Notes under the pieces: generated by a model
What the model was told of the DNA's origin: nothing
Database searches by the model: none
The model's input: the letters and a program-made list of their open reading frames with translations, nothing else
Shown: in pieces, positions 24,835-31,627 of the stretch
How the letters are laid out: the number at the start of each line of letters is the position of its first letter
Position numbering within the stretch: position 1 is the stretch's first letter
Position numbers and translations under genes: made by a program
Assembly: GCA_017051695.1 (NCBI GenBank)
Contig: JAFIDK010000009.1
Coordinates: forward strand, 1 to 37,168
Reading direction: 5' to 3'
Length of the DNA stretch: 37,168 nt
Origin: Algoriphagus aestuarii
GTDB lineage: Bacteria > Bacteroidota > Bacteroidia > Cytophagales > Cyclobacteriaceae

Positions 24835-25692
24835 ATGGGAGTGAATCTATATGACTATGGGGCTAGACTTTACGATCCGGCTATAGGAAGATGGTTCGTT
24901 GTTGACCCGCTGGCGGAATTGGCACCGGATTGGACACCTTATCGGTATGGATTCAATAATCCGATGAAGTACACCGATCCTACTGGGATGTTTGAGTATG
25001 TGAAAGGAGGGTATGGTGAAGATATTGAGATCAGTCAAACTTATAGCCATACTCAAGATGGAGGATATCGTTCGGATCCAATTAATGGGGATAATGAACA
25101 CGGTAAAGTCGTTTTTGTTGGAATGAATTACCCTATAAATGGTGAAGGAAAAAGGGTTGGACCAATAAATAGGTATCTTGAATACGAAGATGGGACAACT
25201 CGAAATATTTCATCTCTTGGAGGATTTAGAAGTAGGGTTATCAGGGGTAATCAAGAAGGGCAAACTGCCGGATGTACTTCCTGTTTTGAAGGAATAAAAA
25301 TTCATGATAGTAATTTTGGTGATTTAAAGAATGGAGCAGCTGTGACCTTACCTGGCAGTGGAATATATTTGAGCGAAGAGTTTTATAAGAATAGATCAAA
25401 AGATCGACTTGACCTATTAAGACACGAGTTTGGTCACATTCTTCAAAGTAATCGGTATGGAAATGTTAACTATTATTTGCATATAGCTTTAGTAAGCATA
25501 TATAGCACTCAGACTCAACCTAATCATCAAAGGACTTGGACTGAAACGGAAGCAAATACTTTGTCTTATTTATATTTTAATTTCCCATCTGATTGGAATT
25601 TTACAAAATACCCTATTAATACTGAGTATTTGAATGGTTTGGTAAAATCAAATAATTTTAAAAGTTCACACTCTTTGGGTCTAAATAATTAA
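24835..25692 (+). CDS. Orphan Rhs toxin tip D, zinc-metalloprotease-like
   Basis: Similarity to the Rhs core starts abruptly at 24820 ([21 protein letters not shown]; the preceding frame has a TGA at 24775), so this is a tip with only the last ~50 residues of core, no signal peptide and no shell. The ATG at 24835 is the first possible start. After the core (YTDPTGMFEY) comes a linker (VKGGYGEDIEI, SHTQDGGYRSD) shared with orphan E, then a ~200-residue domain with RHEFGHILQSNRYG (HExxH zinc site) and, about 40 residues on, WTETEANTLSYLYF, whose Glu may be a third ligand. This matches a common class of Bacteroidota Rhs tips. It is probably silent where it stands and could replace tip C by recombination through the shared core. 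A lipoprotein gene follows after 3 bp. Confidence 0.75.
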   Translation: MGVNLYDYGARLYDPAIGRWFVVDPLAELAPDWTPYRYGFNNPMKYTDPTGMFEYVKGGYGEDIEISQTYSHTQDGGYRSDPINGDNEHGKVVFVGMNYPINGEGKRVGPINRYLEYEDGTTRNISSLGGFRSRVIRGNQEGQTAGCTSCFEGIKIHDSNFGDLKNGAAVTLPGSGIYLSEEFYKNRSKDRLDLLRHEFGHILQSNRYGNVNYYLHIALVSIYSTQTQPNHQRTWTETEANTLSYLYFNFPSDWNFTKYPINTEYLNGLVKSNNFKSSHSLGLNN

Positions 25693-25695
25693 GTT

Positions 25696-26124
25696 ATGAA
25701 GTTACCTATAGTTATTCTGTTTTTATTATTTATTATTGGATGTGATCCAATTGATGACAAACTCATTATAGATAATCAGACGCAAAACAAAATTTACTTT
25801 GCATTGAGTCCACATGACCATCTAAGTAAATTATTTGAAGAAGGGTTAGATAAATTCAATGTAGAAGTAACCTATAAAAATTATGTGAACGAAATTGAAG
25901 CTGACTCAAAACAAAGGCAACTTTTAACAGGTGGTGGTAATGCTTGGGAGCGGTATATAAATGAAACTTGTCAAGATAGTATGTTGCGCGTGTTTACATT
26001 TAATATTGATACCTTAAATAAATACAGTTGGAGTGAAATCATTGAGAAAAACTATTACTTAAAAAAAATAGAATTATCTGTTAAAGACCTAGAAAAGCAA
26101 GGTTGGCAGATTAAATTTCATTAG
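25696..26124 (+). CDS. Lipoprotein, putative immunity protein for tip D
   Basis: This 142-residue protein starts 3 bp after the orphan tip stop. It has a lipoprotein signal (MKLPIVILFLLFIIGC, lipobox FIIGC, Cys16), and the mature part starts with DPIDDKLIIDNQTQNKIYFA, a beginning common to Bacteroidota lipoproteins that form a small Ig-like sandwich. The rest has Trp-rich polar segments (GGNAWERYINETC, YSWSEIIEK) and ends DLEKQGWQIKFH. No family can be named. As an outer- or inner-membrane lipoprotein next to a metalloprotease-like tip, it would be well placed to block the enzyme in the periplasm. It may be expressed from its own or read-through promoter, giving protection even while the tip is silent. 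Confidence 0.6.
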   Translation: MKLPIVILFLLFIIGCDPIDDKLIIDNQTQNKIYFALSPHDHLSKLFEEGLDKFNVEVTYKNYVNEIEADSKQRQLLTGGGNAWERYINETCQDSMLRVFTFNIDTLNKYSWSEIIEKNYYLKKIELSVKDLEKQGWQIKFH

Positions 26125-26308
26125 TGAAAAATTATTTGAATTTTGTTTTAACTTGAATGTTTAATAGGAAATATTTGGAGGTTTTGTAGTGGTCAGCTTA
26201 GAATATATCAACTTTTGATTACGTACATTTTTTAATAATTAAAAAAAGTATCTGATAAAAATTCAGAAAATAGCCATCAAAAAAGATGGGTATATAGAAA
26301 CTTACCTG

Positions 26309-27247
26309 GTGAATGAAACTTTTGATGATGTCTGGTTTGATCAGTTCAGAATCCTTAGCACAGGGCCTTTGATCGTTCAGGAATCCCATTATGACCCTTG
26401 GGGTGTAGAGCTTTCAGGTTTGGGGTACCAGTATGCAGGTATCAAAGTGAATCCATATCTTTACAACGGAAAAGAGGCAAACGGCCACTTGGGAGTGAAC
26501 CTCTATGACTATGGGGCCAGGATGTACGATCCAGCTATTGGAAGATGGTTTGTGATGGATCCGATGGCCGAAAAAATGACCCGACATTCTCCCTATAATT
26601 ACGCTTTTGACAACCCTATCAGATTTATTGACCCAGATGGGATGGAGCCATATTCTGTGGCAGGAAGTACTACTACATCTGGTGAAAGTATGAGTCAGGA
26701 AGATGAGCATAATGGCCAGATAGTAAAAGGAGGGTATGGTGAAGAAATAGATATCGGGTTTGTATGGAGCCATACAGAAGATGGAGGTTATTTTTCAGAT
26801 ATCAAGAAAAATGATAATAATCTAGGGAATAAAGATTGTTGTTCAGGAAATAGGGAACCAAAACAAAAAGTAGCTCCTAATGAAATATCTAGAGAAAATG
26901 GTAAAGGATATGGATATGTGGGGAATTCCAAGGACGTGGATGGCATCACTTACTTTAAAATGTCTGATAAAAGGGGCAATACATTCTGGGTTGATAAGGA
27001 TTGGAATAGCATGAATGGAATAAACATGTTTAATTATTTTCCTGGTGGAAAATATTTCAGCAATACAGATATGGGCAAATCAAAACTAGGAATTTATATT
27101 CGTGAACACCTTTTGAATCATTTAGATAATATTCTATGGCTTTTGGGACCAAAGATGCCTGCCGGGTCAATGCCAGGGCAGCCTTATTTTGGCCCAGGTT
27201 TGCCATTAGAAAATCCGGACTCAAGTAATTCAAAATTTAAATTATGA
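26309..27247 (+). CDS. Orphan Rhs toxin tip E with partial core
   Basis: The frame is open from 26243 and matches the tip C gene from 26258 ([20 protein letters not shown]), i.e. from the end of the inserted domain, so it keeps more core than orphan D. GTG 26309 is the first near-cognate start; no ATG or signal peptide precedes it. The core is complete ([46 protein letters not shown]). A stretch around 26430-26463 is identical to 23198-23231 over more than 30 bp. The linker TTSGESMS is shared with tip C and [22 protein letters not shown] with tip D. The final ~150 residues ([35 protein letters not shown]) are of unknown type. Its stop overlaps the next ATG. It is probably a silent cassette. 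Confidence 0.75.
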   Translation: MNETFDDVWFDQFRILSTGPLIVQESHYDPWGVELSGLGYQYAGIKVNPYLYNGKEANGHLGVNLYDYGARMYDPAIGRWFVMDPMAEKMTRHSPYNYAFDNPIRFIDPDGMEPYSVAGSTTTSGESMSQEDEHNGQIVKGGYGEEIDIGFVWSHTEDGGYFSDIKKNDNNLGNKDCCSGNREPKQKVAPNEISRENGKGYGYVGNSKDVDGITYFKMSDKRGNTFWVDKDWNSMNGINMFNYFPGGKYFSNTDMGKSKLGIYIREHLLNHLDNILWLLGPKMPAGSMPGQPYFGPGLPLENPDSSNSKFKL

Positions 27248-27693
27248 ACGATATTATTGATACAGCTTTTAAATTGACCCCAAAGGGGATTCACCTTCTT
27301 AGAAATAGGTATACTTATCATTTGATATTATATGAAGAAATAGAAATTGCTTTACTAAAGAAAGGAAGATCCGTTAAAAATTGGTTGGCTGTATTAATCC
27401 TTGCAATTATATGTCTAGGATTGTTGATGGGTTTTGTATATTATATAATAAATATTCAGTCAGTACCAGACAAGAGTGTTAGACTTTTTAATTTATTAGG
27501 TCATGGAATAATTGCAATCTTTGTTTTAGGTGGTATTTCTGTATTTTCATTTTATAATGCCCTTAAAATGATACCTGTTATTGAAATTTTGGTAAAAGGT
27601 AAATTTTACAAATTAAGAATTCTAAAGAATAGAGAAAAGTTGTCGAGAATTTTAGAATATCTAGATTCTCAAGGAATCCACGTAGTAAAATGA
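27244..27693 (+). CDS. Two-TM protein, putative immunity protein for tip E
   Basis: This 149-residue protein has an ATGA overlap with orphan tip E. It has a polar N-terminal ~45 residues ([20 protein letters not shown]), two membrane helices ([20 protein letters not shown] and [20 protein letters not shown]) separated by a short loop, and a basic C-terminal tail ([20 protein letters not shown]). No family is recognised. The coupling to the tip is the main argument for an immunity role; the membrane location agrees with the other pairs in this array. Confidence 0.6.
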   Translation: MNDIIDTAFKLTPKGIHLLRNRYTYHLILYEEIEIALLKKGRSVKNWLAVLILAIICLGLLMGFVYYIINIQSVPDKSVRLFNLLGHGIIAIFVLGGISVFSFYNALKMIPVIEILVKGKFYKLRILKNREKLSRILEYLDSQGIHVVK

Positions 27694-27702
27694 TTGATTG
27701 GA

Positions 27703-27720
27703 TTTAGTTTTAAAACTAAA
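27703..27720. terminator. 18-bp palindrome after the tip E immunity gene, possible terminator
   Basis: TTTAGTTTTAAAACTAAA is a perfect palindrome beginning 10 bp after the stop codon. It is A+T-only apart from one G/C pair and lacks a strong T run, so it is a weak candidate. Confidence 0.35.
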
Positions 27721-27755
27721 TGAGATTTTACCCCTCTAGGTGTAGAATGGGATGG

Positions 27756-27800
27756 ATTTATAAAACAGCGTTGAATAGGAGTAGGAGTTGCAAACTGTAC
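27756..27800 (+). repeat. Short remnant similar to 13480-13525
   Basis: TTTATAAAACAGCGTTGA here matches TTTATAAAATGGCGTTGA at 13480, and similarity continues for ~25 bp. One frame reads GWIYKTALNRSR against GLVYKMALTRRM. Both sit just behind a putative immunity gene. Confidence 0.4.
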
Positions 27801-27872
27801 TCGAGCTCAGTAATTCAGAAATGAATTTGACTTTTGGTCAATATTGATTTTTTTCATTTGTAATCTTGGATA

Positions 27873-28016
27873 TCATTCGTTGTTTCTGGGAACATAAAAT
27901 TTGCCTTCTGAAATCTCTACTTTTCCAGTGAAAACATTTTTGCCAGTACTGGTCTTATAATTTAAGGCAGTTCCTGAAAAAATTCCTATGATTCCATTTG
28001 CATTAATTTCACTGAA
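27873..28016 (-). pseudogene. C-terminal gene fragment, lipoprotein-like, minus strand
   Basis: On the minus strand, from 28016 to a TGA at 27873, a frame without start (TAG at 28019) reads NANGIIGIFSGTALNYKTST, then KVEISEGKFYVPRNNE and stops. The pattern (GxFSGTxxNYxxxTGK...VxxGKFxV) resembles the end of small Bacteroidota lipoproteins of the DUF6252 kind. Only ~47 codons remain. Confidence 0.4.
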
Positions 28017-28044
28017 CTAATAAAAGCTAAAAGAAAGGGTAGTA

Positions 28045-28409
28045 GTGCTATTGAAATATATTTCCCAGCTACCCAATTCAAAGAAAATCAGTTTGCCAAC
28101 CAAGGATCGCTTTGAATTTCTGTTGATCCAGGATATTTTAAGATGTGAGTCGGCTATTAATTATACACATGTATTTTCCAAGGATGGAAAGAAATATCTT
28201 GTATCCAAAACGCTGAAATACTTTGAGGGGGACTGTTGGGAGATTTTGGTTTTTTTAGAATCCATAATTCCCATCTTATTAATTTGAATTTCATCAAAGG
28301 CTTTTCAAATCCCGGGTATGTAACCTAATCCAATGGATTAAAATTAGAGATTTCTGCTCGAAGAAAAGAGGCCTTTGTCAAAGCATGTGAAACTTTTTTG
28401 AAATACTAA
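28045..28409 (+). pseudogene. LytTR DNA-binding domain, multiply frameshifted
   Basis: The first frame (28045-28287) reads KKISLPTKDRFEFLLIQDIL, RCESAINYTHVF and KKYLVSKTLKYFE, a clear LytTR domain start without the receiver domain. Near 28240 the frame shifts: FFRIHNSHLINLNFIKGF continues in another frame to about 28323, and EISARRKEAFVKACETFLKY, the usual LytTR end, is in yet another frame up to a TAA at 28407. It is an inactive remnant of a LytR/AlgR-family response regulator. The stretch 28410-28476 shows nothing. Confidence 0.75.
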
Positions 28410-28476
28410 AATGGGTAAGCAGGTTAGTTGAAAAATTGTCTATTTCTGGAATAAAGACAACTCAATTTCGCTTTTT

Positions 28477-28707
28477 TTATCTCCTTTCCCATATCCATTG
28501 ATCAAGGATCTGTTTCCAGTTTTTAATTGGGACTCCTGTTTTGGTTTTCCACCCTTGTGCTTGGTAATGATTAAAGAACTCATTGGCAATCTTTTCTTGT
28601 AAGCCCTGTTGATCAACTATAATTTTTACATGGAGTAGAAGAGGGGGTACTTCACTTCCATATCCCAGTTTCTTATTTCCCTTTCTATTGATTTTACTAA
28701 AAACCAT
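28477..28707 (-). CDS. Small mobile-element protein, WKTKxGxPIKNW type
   Basis: I choose ATG 28707 (MVFSKINRKGNKKLGYGSEV, 76 residues) because it overlaps the end of the HTH gene by only 11 bp; an ATG at 28743 would overlap by 47 bp. The C-terminal half (FFNHYQAQGWKTKTGVPIKN, WKQILDQWIWERR) is the motif found at the end of many replication-accessory proteins and standalone small genes on Bacteroidota mobile elements: a helical pair that packs around a Trp-rich core. It lies downstream of the HTH gene and integrase on the same strand. The function is unknown; a role in element replication or excision is inferred from company. Confidence 0.55.
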   Translation of the reverse strand: MVFSKINRKGNKKLGYGSEVPPLLLHVKIIVDQQGLQEKIANEFFNHYQAQGWKTKTGVPIKNWKQILDQWIWERR

Positions 28708-28990
28708 TATTTTGAAATTTGTTGACTCGCTTATTCTTTTCAAGAAGTTTTACTATATCTTCATGATCGTAATAGATTACTCCCCCAATCTTAGTGTATG
28801 GCATAGTGCCATTTACGCGCAAGTGCTGAAGTGTACCTGGGGAAATATCAAGCAATTTTCTTACTTCATGTGATTTTAGCCACTTTTTGATTGGTTGCCC
28901 ATTTAGAGTTGAGAGCATTTTTTTTATATCCGCTTTCAGTTCGTTGCCAAATCTTTCCAAGTCATTTAAGGTGATGATTTCTGCTGCCAT
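28697..28990 (-). CDS. Helix-turn-helix (excisionase-like) protein
   Basis: This 97-residue protein has an N-terminal helical part (MAAEIITLNDLERFGNELKA). Residues ~45-90 form an HTH_17/MerR-like winged helix (WLKSHEVRKLLDISPGTLQH, LRVNGTMPYTKIGGVIYYDH, EDIVKLLE). Such proteins are typical partners of tyrosine recombinases on Bacteroidota conjugative and mobilizable elements and can act as excisionase or regulator. It lies 88 bp downstream of the integrase on the same strand and overlaps the next small gene, so the three form a module. Confidence 0.8.
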   Translation of the reverse strand: MAAEIITLNDLERFGNELKADIKKMLSTLNGQPIKKWLKSHEVRKLLDISPGTLQHLRVNGTMPYTKIGGVIYYDHEDIVKLLEKNKRVNKFQNNGF

Positions 28991-29051
28991 TTAATTGTGG
29001 ATTTTGATACGGGCTCACAAAATCAGTCTAAAATCCATCATAAAATCACAT

Positions 29052-29069
29052 CACCACCCGAAGGTGGTG
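29052..29069 (-). terminator. Hairpin with UUCG loop after the integrase gene
   Basis: On the minus strand, CACCACC-TTCG-GGTGGTG has a 7-bp stem closed by C(UUCG)G, 9 bp past the integrase stop. A run of T is weak (GATTTTATG), so this may be a partial terminator or an RNA-stability hairpin. Confidence 0.45.
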
Positions 29070-29078
29070 AAGATGATA

Positions 29079-30305
29079 TTATAATTTCCCCAGTTTTCTT
29101 CTGAGTTTTTTCATGTCATCGCTCACTTTTTTCTCTACAACTTTGGCATAAATCTGGGTCGTTTTGATACTAGCATGGCCAAGCATTTTACTAACTGTTT
29201 CTATAGGCACACCATTTAAAAGTGTAACTGATGTGGCAAAGGTGTGCCTTGCCAAATGAAAGGTCAAAGTCTTTTTGATTTTGCAAATAATGGCGATTTC
29301 CTTCAGGTATGCATTCAACTTCTGATTAGAAATCAAAGGAAAAATTTTTCCTTTGGAGTATGGCCTTTCACTATCTTGGTATTTTCTGATAATTTCCAAT
29401 GCTTTGGGTAATAAAGGAACCTTAGCAGTTTGTTGAGACTTCTGTCTGCTTATGGAAATCCAGTGCTCCCCATCTAGACCAATTACAATGTCATCATTCA
29501 TCAAATTCATTGTATCAATGTAACTAAGGCCTGTATAGCAGCTAAAAACAAACAGATCTTTGATATATTGTAGCCTTTGGATATCAAAGTGTTTGTTTGC
29601 TATTCTTTTCAACTCCGAAGGATTCAAACATGTCCTTTCTACTTTTTGGTATCGAAAAGTGAATTTTGCAAATGGATCCTTTATTATCCATTCCATGCGT
29701 AAGGCTAAATTGATCACCTTCCTAAATCTTTCAAGGTGCTTCATGATCCCATTATTGCCCAAAGGCTTATGATGATCCTGGGGTTCATAATTCACTAGGT
29801 ATATTTCAAACTCATTCAAAAAGCGGTATCCGATATCCTGTAGGAAATAGTCTTCTATTCCATATTGTGATTTGGAAAAAGCCATAATATACTTTTGGGT
29901 CGTGAAATAATTTTTGAGCGTACCCCAAGCCAATACCTTTCGATATTTCTCATTATGATATTCAAATAGCATGGAAATGGTATGCTTTTTAGTATTTGTT
30001 CCCAAAAGTTCTTGCTTGATGGCATCTGCAGTTATGGTTACTTTTTTTAGCTGAAATTCCTGATAAATCTGGATAACCTTAGCTTCTAATTCTTTCAAAA
30101 AATGATTTAAGGATTTGGCTGATTCTTTGGTTCCTTTGACATTTCCGGGTGAAGGGTTCCAATCGTATACTTTTATTTTTCTCTTTAATGAGATTTCTAC
30201 CCGAGTACCGTTTACAGTGATTCTCAAGTAAAGAGGGGCTTCTAAATTGTCTTTAGAGTTGTTTTTAAGGAAAAACCTGATTCCAAAAGTGTTAGTTGTT
30301 TTCAT
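29079..30305 (-). CDS. Tyrosine recombinase/integrase, IntDOT-like
   Basis: This 408-residue protein has an N-terminal arm-binding part (~1-100: RTVNGTRVEISLKRK-type, KVYDWNPSPGNVKGT), a SAM-like core-binding domain (~105-200) and a catalytic domain from ~215. Catalytic positions: FSCYTGLSYIDTMNL, where the first Arg is replaced by Ser, as in the IntDOT group of Bacteroides elements; SRQKSQQTAKVPLL (Lys); HLARHTFATS (HxxR); MLGHASIKTTQIYAKV (His and the nucleophilic Tyr). The length is full and no frameshift is seen, so it may be active. It starts 291 bp from the 3' end of tRNA-Pro and reads away from it, the usual layout for an element inserted at a tRNA. It probably drives integration and excision of the element to its left. 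Confidence 0.9.
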   Translation of the reverse strand: MKTTNTFGIRFFLKNNSKDNLEAPLYLRITVNGTRVEISLKRKIKVYDWNPSPGNVKGTKESAKSLNHFLKELEAKVIQIYQEFQLKKVTITADAIKQELLGTNTKKHTISMLFEYHNEKYRKVLAWGTLKNYFTTQKYIMAFSKSQYGIEDYFLQDIGYRFLNEFEIYLVNYEPQDHHKPLGNNGIMKHLERFRKVINLALRMEWIIKDPFAKFTFRYQKVERTCLNPSELKRIANKHFDIQRLQYIKDLFVFSCYTGLSYIDTMNLMNDDIVIGLDGEHWISISRQKSQQTAKVPLLPKALEIIRKYQDSERPYSKGKIFPLISNQKLNAYLKEIAIICKIKKTLTFHLARHTFATSVTLLNGVPIETVSKMLGHASIKTTQIYAKVVEKKVSDDMKKLRRKLGKL

Positions 30306-30347
30306 AATAAATGAGCTGTTTTAAAGGTTTTTACATCACTTTAAAAA

Positions 30348-30361
30348 AGGTCACCGAATAA
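30348..30361 (+). repeat. 14-bp direct repeat AGGTCACCGAATAA, copy 1
   Basis: An identical copy is at 30475-30488, 127 bp away, in the region between the integrase start and tRNA-Pro. These are candidate integrase arm or accessory sites, or sites controlling the integrase promoter. Nothing else was recognised in 30306-30538, which is A+T-rich. Confidence 0.6.
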
Positions 30362-30474
30362 GACACAATAAATAGCGCCAAAATGCATCTAATTAGGTTT
30401 AACTACTTTAATATAAATATCTATTTTACAGTTAGATAAAGTACTTTTTATGCGTGAAATTTAAGCATTAAAAT

Positions 30475-30488
30475 AGGTCACCGAATAA
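30475..30488 (+). repeat. 14-bp direct repeat AGGTCACCGAATAA, copy 2
   Basis: This is the second exact copy; both are preceded by an A-rich stretch. See the entry for copy 1 at 30348. Confidence 0.6.
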
Positions 30489-30538
30489 CGAACATTTTTT
30501 TTGATATTTATTGATATGAACTAAAGTCTAAAAAACAG

Positions 30539-30572
30539 AAAAGCCTGTAAATCAGTAGATTTACAGGCTTTT
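30539..30572 (-). terminator. Strong hairpin terminator, 15-bp stem
   Basis: AAAAGCCTGTAAATC-AGTA-GATTTACAGGCTTTT is a perfect 15-bp stem with a 4-base loop, T-rich on both sides and so bidirectional. It lies 23 bp beyond the 3' end of tRNA-Pro and probably ends its transcript. Confidence 0.85.
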
Positions 30573-30595
30573 GATTTCCCTTGAAACAGGTTTCG

Positions 30596-30669
30596 TCGGG
30601 GTGGCAGGATTCGAACCTACGACCTCCACATCCCAAATGTGGCGCGATACCGGGCTACGCTACACCCCG
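30596..30669 (-). tRNA. tRNA-Pro (anticodon TGG)
   Basis: The minus strand folds into a full cloverleaf: acceptor CGGGGTG/CACCCCG, D-arm with AGCCCGGT, anticodon stem CCACA/TGTGG with loop TTTGGGA (anticodon TGG, plus-strand 30633-30635), and T-arm GTAGG-TTCGAAT-CCTGC, with discriminator A. CCA is not encoded. Its 3' end faces the integrase gene, which makes it the likely attachment site of the element. The plus-strand open frame over it is a shadow. Confidence 0.96.
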
Positions 30670-30868
30670 TGGTCTACTGAAGATCAGTTTTACCTTTCTT
30701 CAGAACCGGATGCAAATGTAGTGAAATATTCCTCTTTTCAATTTTCTATTTCATTTAATTTCAAAAAAAAGTGAACCAGTTTTGGGTTAGAAAAAACGCG
30801 GTTTGTAAGAGTTTGTTTTCGAGTTATTTACTGTTTTAAATGCAGTAGAATTATTATTTAAGTTCCAA

Positions 30869-30886
30869 CTTCAGAATTCCTTCAGA
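30869..30886 (+). promoter_or_regulatory. Direct repeat CTTCAGA-N4-CTTCAGA, candidate response-regulator box
   Basis: Two identical 7-mers start 11 bp apart, the spacing of OmpR-family tandem sites, 57 bp before the response regulator ATG. A similar pair with the same spacing lies before the outer-membrane barrel gene (32882-32899). Confidence 0.5.
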
Positions 30887-30943
30887 GTATTTTATAATCT
30901 TCCGATTGCCCTTATTAAATGAAATTCATTTCTTGTTGATCTA

Positions 30944-31627
30944 ATGAAAATTCTCCTGGTTGAAGATAATGAAGAGCTGGCCGACAATGTCGTCAGGTAT
31001 CTGGATCAAGTTGGGATCCTATGTGAAACAGCCATTACCCATTACGAAGCAGAAGACAAGCTATTGTCATATACTTATGATTGCGTTTTGCTGGATTTGA
31101 TGCTACCCGATGGAGATGGACTTGATCTTTTGAATTGGATCAAATCTAAAGCAAACTCACCGAATGTTCTGATAATTTCTGCTAAAAACTCCCTGGATGA
31201 CAAGATTAAAGGGTTGGATCAGGGTGCTGACGATTATTTGGCAAAACCTTTCCATTTGTCAGAATTGCTGGCTCGATTAAAAGCCATTTATAGAAGGTCA
31301 AAACTGGAGGGTTCGGATGAATTGAAACTTGGGGAAATTTCCGTTCAATTCAATACATTCCAGGCTTTTGTAAATGGGAATCTGCTCGACCTGACCAAAA
31401 AAGAATACGACTTGTTGATCTTTTTGATAACCAATAAAAACCGTGTTCTGGGTAAGCAAGCAATAGCCCAACACCTTTGGGGCGACTACACGGATGATTT
31501 GGCAAATTTTGATTTTGTGTACCAGCATATGAAAAACCTGAGGAAGAAAATCTGCGAAGCAGGAGGGAGAGATTACCTGAAAACTGTTTATGGAATAGGG
31601 TACAAGTTTGAAGAAAACCCATCATGA
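30944..31627 (+). CDS. OmpR-family response regulator
   Basis: This 227-residue protein has a receiver domain (~1-115) with acidic pocket E7/D8, phosphoacceptor D51 (VLLDLMLPDGDG), the conserved Thr/Ser switch region (VLIISA) and Lys in DYLAKPF (~K101). A winged-helix Trans_reg_C domain (~130-225) carries LTKKEYDLLIFLITNKNRVL and YLKTVYGIGYKF. It is coupled to the sensor kinase by a 4-bp ATGA overlap. It probably binds the paired TTCAGA boxes upstream of itself and of the outer-membrane barrel gene, giving autoregulation and control of that gene (inferred). Confidence 0.95.
   Translation: MKILLVEDNEELADNVVRYLDQVGILCETAITHYEAEDKLLSYTYDCVLLDLMLPDGDGLDLLNWIKSKANSPNVLIISAKNSLDDKIKGLDQGADDYLAKPFHLSELLARLKAIYRRSKLEGSDELKLGEISVQFNTFQAFVNGNLLDLTKKEYDLLIFLITNKNRVLGKQAIAQHLWGDYTDDLANFDFVYQHMKNLRKKICEAGGRDYLKTVYGIGYKFEENPS

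Noticed and set aside
1-27693. T6SS delivery of these Rhs proteins
   Set aside because: There is no PAAR, VgrG, Hcp or T6SS gene in the window, and the large Rhs proteins have Sec signal peptides instead of PAAR domains.
30571-30774. 67-codon plus-strand frame (GVAGFEPTTST)
   Set aside because: This is the well-known spurious translation across a tRNA gene (tRNA-Pro, minus strand).
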